64,000 nt of DNA from Lasiosphaeria ovina (lineage: Eukaryota; Ascomycota; Sordariomycetes; Sordariales; Lasiosphaeriaceae), in contig JAULSN010000010.1 in the NCBI GenBank assembly GCA_033439765.1, positions 1,426,001 through 1,490,000 of the forward strand, in the 5' to 3' direction. Each line of letters begins with the position of its first letter. Positions within the stretch are counted from its first letter, which is position 1. Below are positions 1 through 11,919 of this stretch, one piece after another. The position numbers were made by a program, and so were the translations under genes. The notes below the pieces were generated by a model. The model saw nothing but the letters and a program-made list of their open reading frames with translations, did no database searches and was not told the origin of the DNA.

Positions 1-1313
1 GAAAGTGTAGTCGTCGTGACGCTGCACAGCAGCGCCGAGGTCGCGGAGGAGGTAAGTTGAGGTCCCGTTTCGATTTCGGAGGATGGCCGTGGCAACTTTC
101 TTTTTGCCGTGCTTGGCGAAGTCGACGATCAAGGCTCCTCCGTCCGGCTCCGCTATGCCTCTGTCTTCAAGGACCTGCAGCACGCGAGCAATGGTCTCTT
201 TGCGCACCCTGGACTCGCCCGAGTAGTCGGTAAAGCGAATGTTGAGCCGAGCATAGGTCGCCTCATAACGCTGAATGCTGAGGGCTCGTAACCGCTCCCA
301 TAGGGCCAGCGCAACAGGATCGCCGTCCTCCATTCGCTTGAAATATGCTTTCGAGGCACCGAGCAGGCCCTGGGTCTCATGAACCGATGTGTCTTCGCCT
401 CGAGCCTTTGCCTCTTTCCTCGGGCTTAAAGTCGGCGCTAATCTTAACGTATATCTCGAAGAGGTGGCGGATCGGATCGCGGTCAAATGCTGCCTCGTCT
501 CCATACTTTTCCCAGCCGGAAGCCAGCAGACCGAACTGACGGCCCCAGTCGCCGAGATAGTTCATTCGTATGACGTGGTAGCCGCAACTCTCGTAGAGAT
601 TGGCGAGGAAAGCGCCAATTATGGTGCTGCGCAAGCGTCCGAAATGAAACTCCTTTGCAATATTGGGGCTAGAGAACTCGACGAGAACTGTCTTGCGGGT
701 TGCATCGTCTTCGTCGATGTTGCCAGTACTGTTGTCCGTGCTGGAAGTAGCTGGGTTTCGGAGGCCAATGGCACGATCCGAGCCGTAGTCATTGCCATGC
801 TGGAGCACAAAGGGTAGGAGAATCCCGGGCAGAGCAGCAGGGTTCATGTAGAATTGCAGGCTTATACCGTCGGCGATTGGCTGCTTGACTAGGGGCAGTT
901 TTCGACGCGGAACTAATTAAGTGCAGGCATTCGTTAGACAAGGAACCAACTTGAGCGATCATCCTTTTGACTCTGGAGATCAATATTCCATTGCACCCAG
1001 CCCGATAAGACAGCCAGCATACCTGGGAAACCAAATTCTCTGCCTGGGCTGCAGGAGTGAGGTCGGCGCTTTTGATGCGAAGGCGAGGCACGGCAAGAAC
1101 CAAGTCGCCCTTATCGAGGGTGCTCGACCGCTCGAGGGCCGCGAAGATGAAGCCGACATCAAGATTCGTGATGCGCGCCAGCTCGCGTGCGATGGCGATT
1201 CGAAACACGTCGAGCGGATTGGTCGAACGTGATGCTCCAGCGACGGAGACTTGCGGCGTTTCGACTGCCATTGCCGAGGCTGGCAATGGTTCGGGTCCTC
1301 GTAGGAGGGCCAC
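1..1313 (-). pseudogene. Arginyl-tRNA synthetase copy, decayed, 3' end beyond the window
   Basis: Class I arginyl-tRNA synthetase, which charges tRNA-Arg. Exon 1 (1313-1023) carries the N-terminal add-on domain. An intron fits 1022-913 (GTATGC..TTAG). Exon 2 holds the SSPNIAKEF and GTSTYLLRDLGAAV blocks typical of fungal ArgRS, and the frame runs open off the left edge. Three defects are visible. The first bases of exon 2 do not join exon 1 in phase: one base appears missing near 910. One extra A within the run at 415-417 shifts the frame. The class I HIGH motif reads HFGR instead of H-x-G-H, losing a key ATP-binding histidine. The KMSKS loop would lie outside the window. The motif change makes a pure sequencing error unlikely; a non-functional second copy is the best reading. 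Confidence 0.8.
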
Positions 1314-2100
1314 AAGATTAGGTAACCTGATTAAGTGCTGGAACTGCGCTGGGATTGCATTGCGTAATTAGAAGACTTGAAGGCAGGAACGATCAGCCAG
1401 TGATTCGGTTACTGTAAAGGTATTACTTGGTACTTGTATGTGGTTGACACCGACTCAGCGACAGATAGGCAGCAGGTGCGACTGACTCTATATGAGGTTC
1501 TTAACCCACAAACCCAACTTACGTCAGCTCGGTGTGAGTCACGCCGGGGAGTGCGAGGTGGCCCCCAACAGATCCGATCGCCTAGCTATGTAGGGTTAGG
1601 AGGTGCGCGGGCGTATCCCCGACCTTAAATAATAATCAGGCTAGTATACTCTAATCATAACTACCTAAAGTCCAACCTGGAAGCCCAGAGCCGTGAGCGG
1701 AATTCGGCATAGGCCCTTGGCATTTCTGCGTGTACGGATAACTCAGTTGGAAATACCAACAGTTGAAGACTTCCCGCCTATACCAGGAAATGATCGCTAG
1801 TTACATCAAATACTGGAGCATCCCAGAACCAACACGAAAATATTCACATTTGAGCAATTATTGCGGTATCGATCCTCAGTCCGATGGGCGGGCAATTGGC
1901 GACAGCTCTTCCCGCATGGCAACCATTTGACACGGCAACACACTGTACACATTGCGATCGTGCTGACACATACAAAGATCCATTGGTGGTTTGATTTTCG
2001 ATGATACATCCACGTAAGCGACTATATAAAGCCTAGATACCCGGGCGCAGTTCCCAATGCCCTCATTTGTTCATGTGCATCGATTCCTTTATGTTGTCTT
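1314..2100. other. Intergenic, no supported gene
   Basis: AT-richer spacer between the synthetase copy and a small repeat protein. Only short ORFs without codon-bias support occur. No RNA gene or repeat was recognised. Confidence 0.5.
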
Positions 2101-2467
2101 TCATACCTCCATTTTCTCGCCGATGGAGGAGCTGGTCTTTGCCTCGCTGCTGCTGCTCTCGAGGCCGGGCTTCTTCTTGGGCATGCTGCTGCTGCTCTCG
2201 AGGCCGGGCTTCTTCTTGGGCATGCTGCTGCTGCTGCTGTCATTCGACATGTTCTTTTCCCCCAACGAACCGCTCATGGGGCCGTTGTCATCAAAGAGCT
2301 GCATGATGTTAACATGTTGCGGAGGGATTCTGCGAGGTGAGCATATTTACGTGGGCTTCGTGCTCGGCCCTGTCAATGAAGTCGTGGCACTCTTCGGCGG
2401 TCTCGTCTGTGTAGCCCGTCGGGTTGTGCAGGTGTTTTCTGGGAGGGTGCTCGTGACTCTTCGGCAT
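2101..2467 (-). CDS. Small hydrophilic protein with a tandem 13-residue repeat
   Basis: Two exons in matching phase: 2467-2351 (39 codons) and 2298-2101, separated by a 52-base intron (GTAAAT..GCAG). The product is about 104 residues, charged and serine-rich. It has no signal peptide or membrane segment. The first exon encodes a His/Glu/Asp-rich region; the second holds two copies of SSSSMPKKKPGLE followed by a Ser-rich tail. The DNA repeat (about 39 bases) lies at roughly 2146-2235 and could expand or shrink without breaking frame. The low complexity suggests an intrinsically disordered protein. I do not recognise the family. Splice phase and repeat-frame agreement are the main support. Confidence 0.55.
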
Positions 2468-3684
2468 GGTAGGTAGGCGGTAGTTGGTGGTATACTATGG
2501 TGACAAAGATAGAGGACGGTGTTTTGAGCAGAGTGAAGAGGGAAGCAGAAAGAATTTGGCCGAGGGCGGATGCACACGTTCTTATTGATCTCGGCAAGCG
2601 GTTGCCAATTGCTCGGGTCCATGTGGCCGCATTTCTCTGAAATGACATGCCGATGATTGTCAGGTTGTCGTCATATTTATTGGCAATCGGTCTGGGCCAG
2701 CCGCGTGGGGTGATGAAAGACGTCACCCTCCTGTCTCCTGATGTTCTGATTGCGCAGTGGAAATGTGGGCAGACATTCACCCCGCACCGGCACTATTCGC
2801 ATTTTCTGTCGAGACGGAGGATCGATGCTGAATTACGTACGTATTTGCGAAGATGGGATTTGCAATTCTTGGCGAAAAGTGTTTGACTGGTGCATATTTG
2901 CCGATGAAGTCGCCAAAACTTTTTAACTATCTAACAACCGTTTAGGTGAGATGGAAAGAACTAATGGGTAGCTTCAATGTTCTCACTTACGGAACTGGGC
3001 AACGTGTCGCTTTGCAAAACAAAAAACAAGTGCATCTTCTCGAGCAAAAGAATAATGAAATCGTGATGTTACCGTTACACCATAACCGATTGTTCTCCAG
3101 ATCAAGAGACTGGGGATGCTGGTTGAGAAGTGGGTAAGTAAAGTCGATAGATCAAGAGGGTGGAGGAGGTGGGAAGGAACGGGAAGTCCTTAAAGTCAGG
3201 TGTGGCTCTTTGTGGTTGCGACTTTTTGAACAAACCCTTGAAGTGGGATTGGCTTCTGTCCACACCACACCTGTTTTTTCGCAGCCGCGCAGCGCACTAG
3301 TGAATGAACTAGGTAAGTTATTAGACTGAAACTTTTACAAAAGCACACGACAAATTGCACGACGGCGACGGCAACGGCAACGGCAACGGCAACAGGGATG
3401 GTACAGTCAGATGTCTGTATTCTTTTCCATCACCGTTTATATACACCTATCCTTTCCCCTTGAACGCCCACCCGTGCTCCGAGTCCGGACAGGGTTTTTA
3501 TTTTTCAATCCCAACTGCCTCCTGGTTTCTTCTTCCGCCTTCGCCGAGAGGGGTCATTGAACACTGCTCCAGGAACGCTCCATATGCTCGGGCCGCGATG
3601 CAGGGCTCGAGAACTGTGTAGGCGCACTTATTTGCCCGGCAATGCGAGAGGCATGCATGCGGCTTGGCTTGTCAGTGTGTTTGC
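2468..3684. other. Intergenic with a short (GGCAAC)n run
   Basis: No gene supported. A simple GGCAAC/GGCGAC repeat occupies about 3360-3392. The rest is AT-rich spacer between two genes that both read leftward. Confidence 0.5.
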
Positions 3685-4232
3685 TTAGGCAATATTGGTG
3701 GCGCAGTTGGCTATCACGCTCCTCGCGCCGCTCCCGAGGGTGAAGACGCCGTTGTCGTCGGCAACGGGAATGCAGTCGGTGAGCCTGTTCGCGGTGACAA
3801 ACCAGGTGACGGCTTGGCCCGTGCATCCAGAGTTCTCCCAGAACTTGAACACGCATTCCTCTTGGCCCGTAATAGCAATGGCACCGAAATTGACTTGAGT
3901 GAATTCCGTGCATTGTCCGGGGGTGACCGACGCTGTGCAAGGCAGAAGGATAAATTAGTGACCCATACTGTATAGGGGGAAGGACGGGAAGCTCCGCTCA
4001 CCGTCAAAGTTGGCGCCACCCGTGCAGTCGCCCGCGTCGAAGCCGAGCAGGTTAAAGTTGGGGGCACGCTTCACAACCACGTCATTGCCCGAGACAGGCG
4101 TGCCAAAGACCATGCCGGCCAGAAGGCCAATGGTGGCGATGGTGAATCCGGTGAGCTGCTACAAGCGTGTCCTTGTTAGAGCTGACTCGACATGAGACGA
4201 TCAACGAGCCACTGCAGTACTATACGTACCAT
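3685..4232 (-). CDS. Small secreted six-cysteine protein (effector-like)
   Basis: Three exons in phase: a start-codon-only exon (4232-4230), then 4155 or 4158 to 4002, then 3932-3685. Introns begin GTACGT and GTGAGC and end in AG. The product is about 134 residues. It starts with a hydrophobic signal peptide (TIATIGLLAGMVFG), a short KR-containing pro-region, then a mature part with six cysteines in contexts GDCTGG, GQCTEF, EECVFK, SGCTGQ, TDCIPV and ANCATN. Six cysteines suggest three disulfides, typical of extracellular fungal proteins that meet a host or other microbes. The first acceptor is a tandem TAGCAG, so an extra Gln may be included after Met1. Function unknown; 'effector' is inference from size, signal peptide and cysteine content. 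Confidence 0.75.
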
Positions 4233-7200
4233 TTTGGCTTGTTGAAGGCTCGGAAGTGACGAATGCGGTCTGTGAGCGATGGAAGACGATGCGACGGTTT
4301 GGTGCGGTTGAGGATGGTGGTAAGAATTCAGACCATGTTGGGGCAGCCGTTGGGCCCTTTTTATACACGGCAGGTGAGACCTGTCCTGCTCAGTCGAGCG
4401 CGAAGAAGTTGACAAGATCATGGACCACCCCGAGGCCCAGCCGTCTCCACGGGCTGTCTCTGTTGACAGCGTCCACATAGCCTGAAGGAGGCTACTGCTC
4501 ATACTCAGCGAAGTTGGCTTTGAACTAACTAGCCGGGGCCCTGGTCCATGTCCCCCACCTGTTCTTTTCTGTTATTCTATTTCATTGGCCTGGCCACTCT
4601 CGGTAATCGCGATCAAATGACCCACGAGATCTTATCTAAGCGAGAACGCGCAAGAGATCAACTACACCAACAAAGCAGGGACGATTGATCAAAAGTGGGT
4701 CAAGACCCTGGCTAGTTCAAAGCCAACTTCGCCGAGTAGAAGCGGTACACCGAAAGATGCCCGTCGGCTCGAACACAATAGAAAAGGTAACGTATCTCAA
4801 AGTCTAGTGGTTCGCAGTATAATCAGTCGAGAAGTGCTGTGGTCATGGTGGAGCGTTGCCGAAGTGCCCACGACATGAGCAGTTGAGGTGGTCGTTTGTT
4901 TGACCATGCTGGCGCTCATTGTGTCGGAAGAAGCCGCATTTGAGCCACAACTGGGCGCAGGTGGCGTATATGCTAGACCACCTACGGCCTAGGCAATGTA
5001 AGCCGCATGCCGCTCAAAGCTACGGTATCAAGGCTATGCCCACCTTTCTTTCTTCTTCCTAATACAAGCACTCTTTTGCCCTCACTTTGCATGCCGTTGA
5101 ATGTGACACATTGTGGGCCTCAATTATGTACCGAATGAATGTGGCTAAGTAGGGATGTTTAGTGAACAGTGGTTTGAGAGGACAACCCGAGTTCTGGGTT
5201 AACAGGCGAACCCCGCTCAAAGATCTCACTACCTCGCTTTACTTTGGGGTTTGTAGATGTCGGAAAAAATTCTATGGTTGCGTTGTCTCACAGGGAGGGT
5301 TGTTGCGTTGGCTACCTATGCTCGGCAACGAGTGGGGCTAATTGTTTCTTACCGTCAAAGTTGTGTTGGGGGCTGGCTCAAAGCAGTCCAGTGGGCGACC
5401 AGTGCTGATTATCTCGTACCTGCACCGTGTGTTGTTGATTTCGTGGTAGGGGGCACTAGGCAAGTAAAAGTTCCCTGCCTCTGCCCCTGACCGCTGGCTT
5501 GACTTGATGATTACTTACCATACTGCAGACATACCTTACCCATTTTAATTGCCTACCTTACCTACCGACCTGCCCATATGCGTATACTGATTGGTGGTTT
5601 CGTTGCCATCTCCCACGTATGCCGTCGGCTTAAAAGACGTCCTATTCAAGTCAGTGTCTGGGCGGCTGCTCGGACACAAAACGCTGAAATTCGTTACCGA
5701 AATACCGAGGCATTTAATCCCGGACAGCCTTAATCATTCGAACACGGGAGGTATCAGCCATGTTTACTTTGTTATCTATTCTAATTTGTCTCTATACTCA
5801 GAGAATCTGGACTAAACCTTGAGCCAAGCAAGAAAAGGAAAATCAAGGAAAAAGGGAGACGGGAGAGAAGCGCGAAGACGAGGCACGACAGGGGTCTTTG
5901 AGAATTTATGGGAGCTTCTTCCAAACCAGCACTGTGCTCCTTCCTTTCGGCGTTTTATCCTCCCTGTCCAATGTCGGGATTTATGATCTTTTGTCAGCAA
6001 ATGCAACCCACGCCACCCAAGCTAGGTCAAGCAGCAAAAGGGGAGGGGAAATCTAGGAGATTTGAGGAGAGAGATTGTGAGTTTATTATTCGAATTGTCG
6101 TATTATGTGCTTGAGCGGCAAGGGCTCCTGCTGGGGCTTTCGGGCTTTCCAACCCCTGAGAGGGTGTTGGTTTCCTTGACAGGCATGGGTTAGTTCCGCC
6201 TTATTCCCAAGCGACTCAACACGGTAATAACTCGTGAACAACGTGGGGTTAGGTCATCCAGTCAAGCTTTTGTGAGGGGTAGCGTGGACTGACGTGATAC
6301 GGAATACGGTCACGGAGACGCGCCACGCGCCCCCGGATGGCTAGCTAGGGACGGGCCAAAAGTCGCTATTGGCGATTCCGATCCGATTAGATCAGATCAG
6401 ATCCCAGCCTAATGAATGCCACGGGCCCACGATAGGGCTACAAAAGGAGGTCCTTGAGCCTCTGTCAGGGTCATTCTCAATTGGGTAGGTAATAACAATG
6501 CCCTCCCTATATGGAAATGCACGTACGATTGTGGGCTTATTGCCCCAGCTGAGCGACGATGCTCATTGCATAGCCAATTCCAGATTATAAGCAGAATTAT
6601 TCTTGTTGATGTCACGGTGAGATGCAACGCCAGGCCCAAGGCCAATGTACAACATTCCACGGTCAATAATTCTCCCAGAACTTAACCACTGCGCCGTACG
6701 GCCAAAAGTGAAATTCCACGAATAGCTGCAGAGCCAACAGTGATATATATATCTTTTTGACAATAATCAACCGACACTGCTTACTGGGGTCTCAGTTTGA
6801 GACTCTTCATGGGACCTGGTATTGAGCCTTGAAATATGCTGTCAAACCATCAAAAAATATCTTGTAATAACACTCTCAACCCCTAGTCGTAGATCGTAAA
6901 GGAGGTCAGAGACAGGGGATCTTATAGAGGTTTCCGGGTACTGCCGATTGATTATTTGCCGTGGAATGGTCTAGGCCGAAGTCATTGGCATTCAAGCAAA
7001 CCGCACAGTCGGCGAATGTGCAGCGGGGAACTTTGTGCTCCGTCCCGCCCGGCATGTTGCCCCGAGATCACAGGGACGAGGTCTGGTATCCGGCACCAAA
7101 AGCGGTGGCGGGTGGTTCGATGAGACGTTGGGTCTGACGTTATCCCGGAAAAGACATTCCCGTTACCATTTCCCCACCGTCGTATCTGCCTTGCTACGTA

Positions 7201-8945
7201 CTTGCCTGCGCGGCCTGATTACGTATCGGCATTCGGATATGAATAGTTTCTTGGGTGATTAATAACCGTTCCAGCTTTTGTGTTGGTGAACCACGGCCCC
7301 TGTGCTCCAAAACCCCCCTCATCTTCTATGAGACCCAGAGAGAAAAGAAGATGGAGCCGAGTTTCCCTTTCCCTCTCCCTCTTTCTTTCTTTGATTGACA
7401 CCACATCAAAAGTCCAAACTGTTCAGAAATACCTACCCCCAATGCATCATTCTGCACGCCGGCGAGTGCTGGATCCAATTCCACATCCAGGAACTTGGAC
7501 TGTCTACACAACCCATCACCTGACAGCTCTTCCCAACCGGTTTGATGACAATACGTTGTTGCCAGCAAAACAACGCTCCTTTGAAATGTCGAATTCTGAC
7601 GCTTGATGCAAGCATCATGTCTCGCTCAAAAAGCGCATCATTTACCATTTCCACGCCCGCCTTCACATGCATAACACGAATAAATACAACAGACCACTCT
7701 GAGCTCGGCCAGTTTTGGCAAATTCAAAATCGCGATGGAGGACCGATGGAGGTCGGGCTAGGTAGGTAATATTGTTCTGGTTCCATCTCATTTATTTCCC
7801 CAATGCGAGACCGACGCAACAGCGAAGCCTCTCTGTTGGCGATGCACCAAGTTTGCGTCATTGCTCGTCGGTCTCGGCATCTTGTCTGAAGGTTTCCCTT
7901 CATTTTGTGAGTCCTTGTTTCCCAAGAATGGGAATACCAGAACCCCCCCCGAAGTCACCTTCCAAAGAGAATTGTCTTGGCCTACCGTATAACTCAAAAA
8001 ACTCGAAACCAACTAGCAGGGGTGTTCCACTTATTTTGTTCTGCAAGATCTCGGTAGTGACGACTTTATCGCATTTCCGTTAGGCTTGACCTCTACTAGT
8101 CGGCTGCGAGTTTTTTGAGTGCATACGGTATTCGCCTTAGCGTGATAAAGTAGTCGTGTAGATATATCGCAAAAGTTGGGCCTTGAGGAGGATGCAGTCA
8201 TGGGGGATTGACCGGGAAGGGATCCATTCCATATGTTTTGGGCCTGGCTTTGCTAGGCGTGGGGCCTGGCTGCGCGGTTTACCACAATGGATTTATTCCT
8301 TGAAGGTTGTTGGCGGAGAAGTGCACTGGAAAGGATGAATTTCTTTTTTTATAGACTTCACAGCACCTTGCAGAGTTGCAAGTGCTTGATTGGCGAGGTC
8401 GGCTTGTCGAATACGCCTTAGGATTTAGCTCCCGCAACAACCCCACCGCACTAAAAAACCTTACCTGGCAGGCAGCTGGTCCCTCTGCACGCAGCACCCC
8501 TTAGACTTGGGCCAGTGGACTGCAAGTTGGCTGCAGGGGCAAAAACATCTGGATAGGTAGTATTAAATCTAGGGCAGCTCAAGAAAGTCATTGCCATGGT
8601 TATTACATAGTCGTACTAAGGGTTAGGGTTTTGAGGGCGTTTTTGAACCTGGTTGGCTGGTGCCGGGGTTATGTAAAGCGGAGTGGGTCTACATTTTGCC
8701 CTTGCAGGTGATGGGAACTCCCTGGTCGCACAGATCCTGCGCTAGAAGAGGATACCAGTCGCGTCAGTAGTTGGTCCGAACCAACAGGCAACAGAAGAAT
8801 AATATGACCTCGTCGACCAACCTAGACTTGGGAATATGGCTCTCTCTCTCTTTCTGTCTTTATGTTTCGAATGCGCGTGTCGATGCGAGACTGCACTTTT
8901 GCCTTGATTGTCCCTTTTAATTAGGTATCTTTTGTGCCGCCCGCC
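4233..8945. other. Long gene-poor stretch with a degenerate repeat
   Basis: About 4.7 kb without any ORF showing fungal codon bias, splice logic or a recognisable domain. Contains one copy (about 5051-5108) of a degenerate sequence seen again at about 27521-27577. The last 800 bases are presumably the promoter region of the downstream P450. Confidence 0.5.
5051..5108. repeat. Degenerate dispersed repeat, copy 1
   Basis: Shares AATACAAGCACTCTTTTG and then CACTTT..GCCG.TG.ATGTGACA with 27521-27577 in the same orientation, roughly 80 percent identical by eye. Probably remnants of one mobile element. Confidence 0.5.
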
Positions 8946-10691
8946 ATGGCCCTGTCGTCGACCGCCGCCGCCGACTATGCTCTCCCGATTGTGGTCTTGA
9001 TAATCGGGGCTGCTAGTCTTGTCTACTTGTTCGCTCGAAACATGTTTGCCCACAACGGTCGTGAGCCGCCGGTGGCGCCCCAGGCAATCCCCGTCATCGG
9101 CCACATTGTGGGCATGGAGCGGACCTCATTCAACTACTATGTCGAGCTCAGGTATGTGTTATTGTGTTATTGTGGTCTCCCACCTTCCCGGCATATCTCT
9201 CCTATGCATGGCAATTGACCGTGGCGGCTGTCCTGCAACAGTCGGCAGATGCGTGGCGCACCCATCTTCACTGTTCCGCTGCCCGGTCAGAAAATGTACG
9301 TGGTGACATCGCCCGAGCTGGTGCAGGCGGTCCAGAAGCAGCACCGCGTGCTGGCCTTCCCGCCCATCGAGGCTAAGTTTGCGGCCAAAATCTGCGGCAC
9401 ACGCCCTGAGACGCAGGCCCTGATGCAAATAAACGTTAACGGCGACCACGGCGACCATGGTCTCACGACGCAGTCGTATATGGCCATGCGTGCCGCCCTC
9501 AAACCGGGTGACCAGCTCGACGATATGAACCGCGTCATGATCAGCGAGATTGCAAAGTCGCTGGACCTTTTTGCAGTCCACAGCCAACGCGCAGTCTCGC
9601 CAGGTCGGCCTGTACGCGTGGCTGCGTGATGCCATCACGACAGCCACCACGCGGTCCGTCTATGGCCTCTGAACCCGTACGACGACCCGGCTGTCGCCGA
9701 CGCTTTTTGGGAGTTCGAAAAGGGCCTAATGACGATACTGGTTGGCATCCTACCGTTCATCACCTGCCGCAAGTCCGTGGCAGCACGGAACAAGGTGGCC
9801 AAAGCATTTGAGGCATACTACTTGGCCGGCGGAGTAGAGAAAGGCTCTGCACTAGCCCGGAACCGCTACCAGGTCTCCGTGGATCACGGCTTGCCGCTCG
9901 AGGACATTGCCCGCTTTGAGGTGGGCGGGTCAATGGCCATCTTGCTGAACACGACGCCGGCGGCCTTGTGGACGCTGCTTCTGCTACATTCTCATGGCGA
10001 CGGAAGTCTGCTCAACGACATCCGGGCCGAGATCGACGCGTGCACCGAGACCAGCACCGCCGCCGACGGACAGACCACGGTCAAGACGCTCGATATTGCC
10101 TCCCTCAAAGACAGTTGTCCGCTGCTGCTGTCGGCATACCAAGAGGTGCTGCGGTACCGCGCCATGGGCACGTCGGTGCGCGAGGTCATGGAGGACACGC
10201 ACCTGGGGCCGTGGCTGCTGAAGAAGGGCGCCATGCTGCAGATGCCGAGCCGCGTCATGCACCAGGACTCAAGCCTATGGGGTGCCAACGTCGACGAATT
10301 CTACCCCCGGCGCTTCCTGGCCAACGAGAAGCAGCACCGCCCGCGCGGCGACGTGTGCTTCCGCGCCTTTGGCGGCGGCAAGACCCTGTGCCCTGGCAGG
10401 CACTTTGCCACCAACGAGATCCTCGCCCTCGTGGCCGTCTTCATCGCGAGGTTCGACATGAAGCCCGTCGGGGATAATGGCTGGAAGCTACCCACGACGA
10501 CAAACACCAATGTGGCGTCGGTCATCATGGAGCCCGACTACGACGTCCAGGTCGACGTCCGGACACGCCCGGGCATGGAGGGCGTCAGGTGGGATATCGG
10601 GCTCCGCAAGTCGGACAAGATCTTTGCCATGGTTACTGAGGACGACGCCGAGCTGGGGGCTGATTGGTGCTGTGTGAATTGTTGGATTTGA
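8946..10691 (+). pseudogene. Cytochrome P450 (CYP7/CYP8-like) with two compensating indels
   Basis: Membrane-anchored P450 monooxygenase. ATG at 8946 sits in a strong context and is followed by an N-terminal membrane helix. An intron fits 9152-9241 in phase. The helix K motif is EVLR. The heme loop is FRAFGGGKTLCPGRHFA with the cysteine codon at 10389-10391. The I-helix segment (SMAILLNTTPAALW) lacks the usual acidic residue before Thr, as in CYP7/CYP8-type enzymes. Two frame breaks are visible: one extra base near 9573-9577 and one missing base near 9665-9669. Between them conserved P450 sequence reads in another frame; outside both, the frame is the same. Unless these are sequence errors, the protein stops at 9629. 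Its neighbours are an amidase and a second P450. Confidence 0.8.
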
Positions 10692-11445
10692 AACGGAATC
10701 GATCACGAAGCAGAAGCCGCACTGCGACTCACTCATCATTTTCATCCCAATGATGGCGGTGGTACAGCCTTAGTTGCCCACAAACTAAGCAAACAGCTCA
10801 TAAAGTAGAAATCGGCCGCGAGACTCGACGCCTTTTCAAGCTTGAGTGTTAGTCTGTTAGAAGATTGTCTCATAGACTGGTTATACAGTCGATATATAGT
10901 ACATGTTTCCCAATACTCAGCGCTTTTCAGTGTCAACTTGTTCAACGGCCTCAGTTTACACCAGGTCGAATTGCATTTCGCTTTCACCTCATCCAGTCGC
11001 CACAAACCTCTAGAGTGTCTTATCAAACCATTAACCACCCCCCACCCCCCCCCCCCCCCCCCCCCTGGACCATTTGCATGTAGTTCTAATCGCCCAACCT
11101 TCCTACGTGTTTCGCAGGGACTGTCGCCTGACAATACCAGCCAAGAGCATCGACGCCATGTGAGCCAATGTGAAGCGCATCGTCTCGCAAGCTGCATGGC
11201 TTGCTGGCTGGTTGTTCGGCGCTGCGTATTAATTAGAAATAGAGCGCCCCGCGAGCGATTGGGTGTGTTCTCACCTCACAACTCGACGTCAAAACAATGT
11301 CTATCAATCTCGCGCGGGATATTAAACTCACAAATCTTATAGACAGATCGGTGATTATTTTCTCCTGCTTCCAAGTCGCCTGGTTGGCTTTGTCGCTCTT
11401 GCTCTGACCGAAAAATAATAGTTGTTTGCTAGTCAGCCACGGCAA
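10692..11445. other. Intergenic with a poly-C run
   Basis: No gene supported. A nearly pure C tract (about 11036-11065) is a likely slippage or assembly-error site. Confidence 0.5.
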
Positions 11446-11919
11446 ATGGCTAAGAAGCCGAAATCGAGCGCCCTGGACAGCGGAAGTGGCCAGGACAGGA
11501 AACAGCCTTCTTCTGGTCGTCGCGTCGGCGGGCTTGCAGATAGCTCGGCCACGCGCGCCGGAAATTCCACGGTAAGTCAAAGTGACTAACAAACCGACCA
11601 CCGCCAGCGCCGCTCCGAGAATGCTAATTAACAACAACCGGGGAGCGACTTGGCCGGCTGATTAATTGATTATGAGATCCACGCCGCCTCAAGCCCCGAA
11701 GCCAAAGCCGCTACGGCCCTGGTCATGATGAGCCAGACGGAGGGTGCAGCAGCGCCCGCGGGCACCGTGGCCCTTGGAGCGTCGAACGGCACTAGTGGCA
11801 GTAGCCCGGCGAATAAGAATGCGACTGGGGTCGAGGAAGAGCGCGGGGCCAGCACCGTCGAAGATGTCGAACCCTTCCGGAATGTCTGGTTGTGGGAAGA
11901 TGGGAACATGTGGACGTGA
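11446..11919 (+). CDS. Hypothetical protein, two exons
   Basis: ATG at 11446 opens a 42-codon exon ending at 11571 before a near-consensus donor GTAAGT. The frame resumes at 11677 after a 105-base intron with in-frame stops, and runs to TGA at 11919, giving about 122 residues. The only acceptor that avoids the stops is GAG, which is uncommon, so the model is tentative. The protein is Ser/Ala/Gly-rich and ends in FRNVWLWEDGNMWT. It has no signal peptide or membrane helix. I do not recognise a family. Codon use is more GC3-rich than in the surrounding spacer. A 134-codon ORF on the other strand overlaps it and looks less gene-like. Confidence 0.35.

Noticed and set aside
8620..8635. TTAGGG-like text (GGGTTAGGGTTTTG)
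   Set aside because: Only one or two units, so not a telomeric array.
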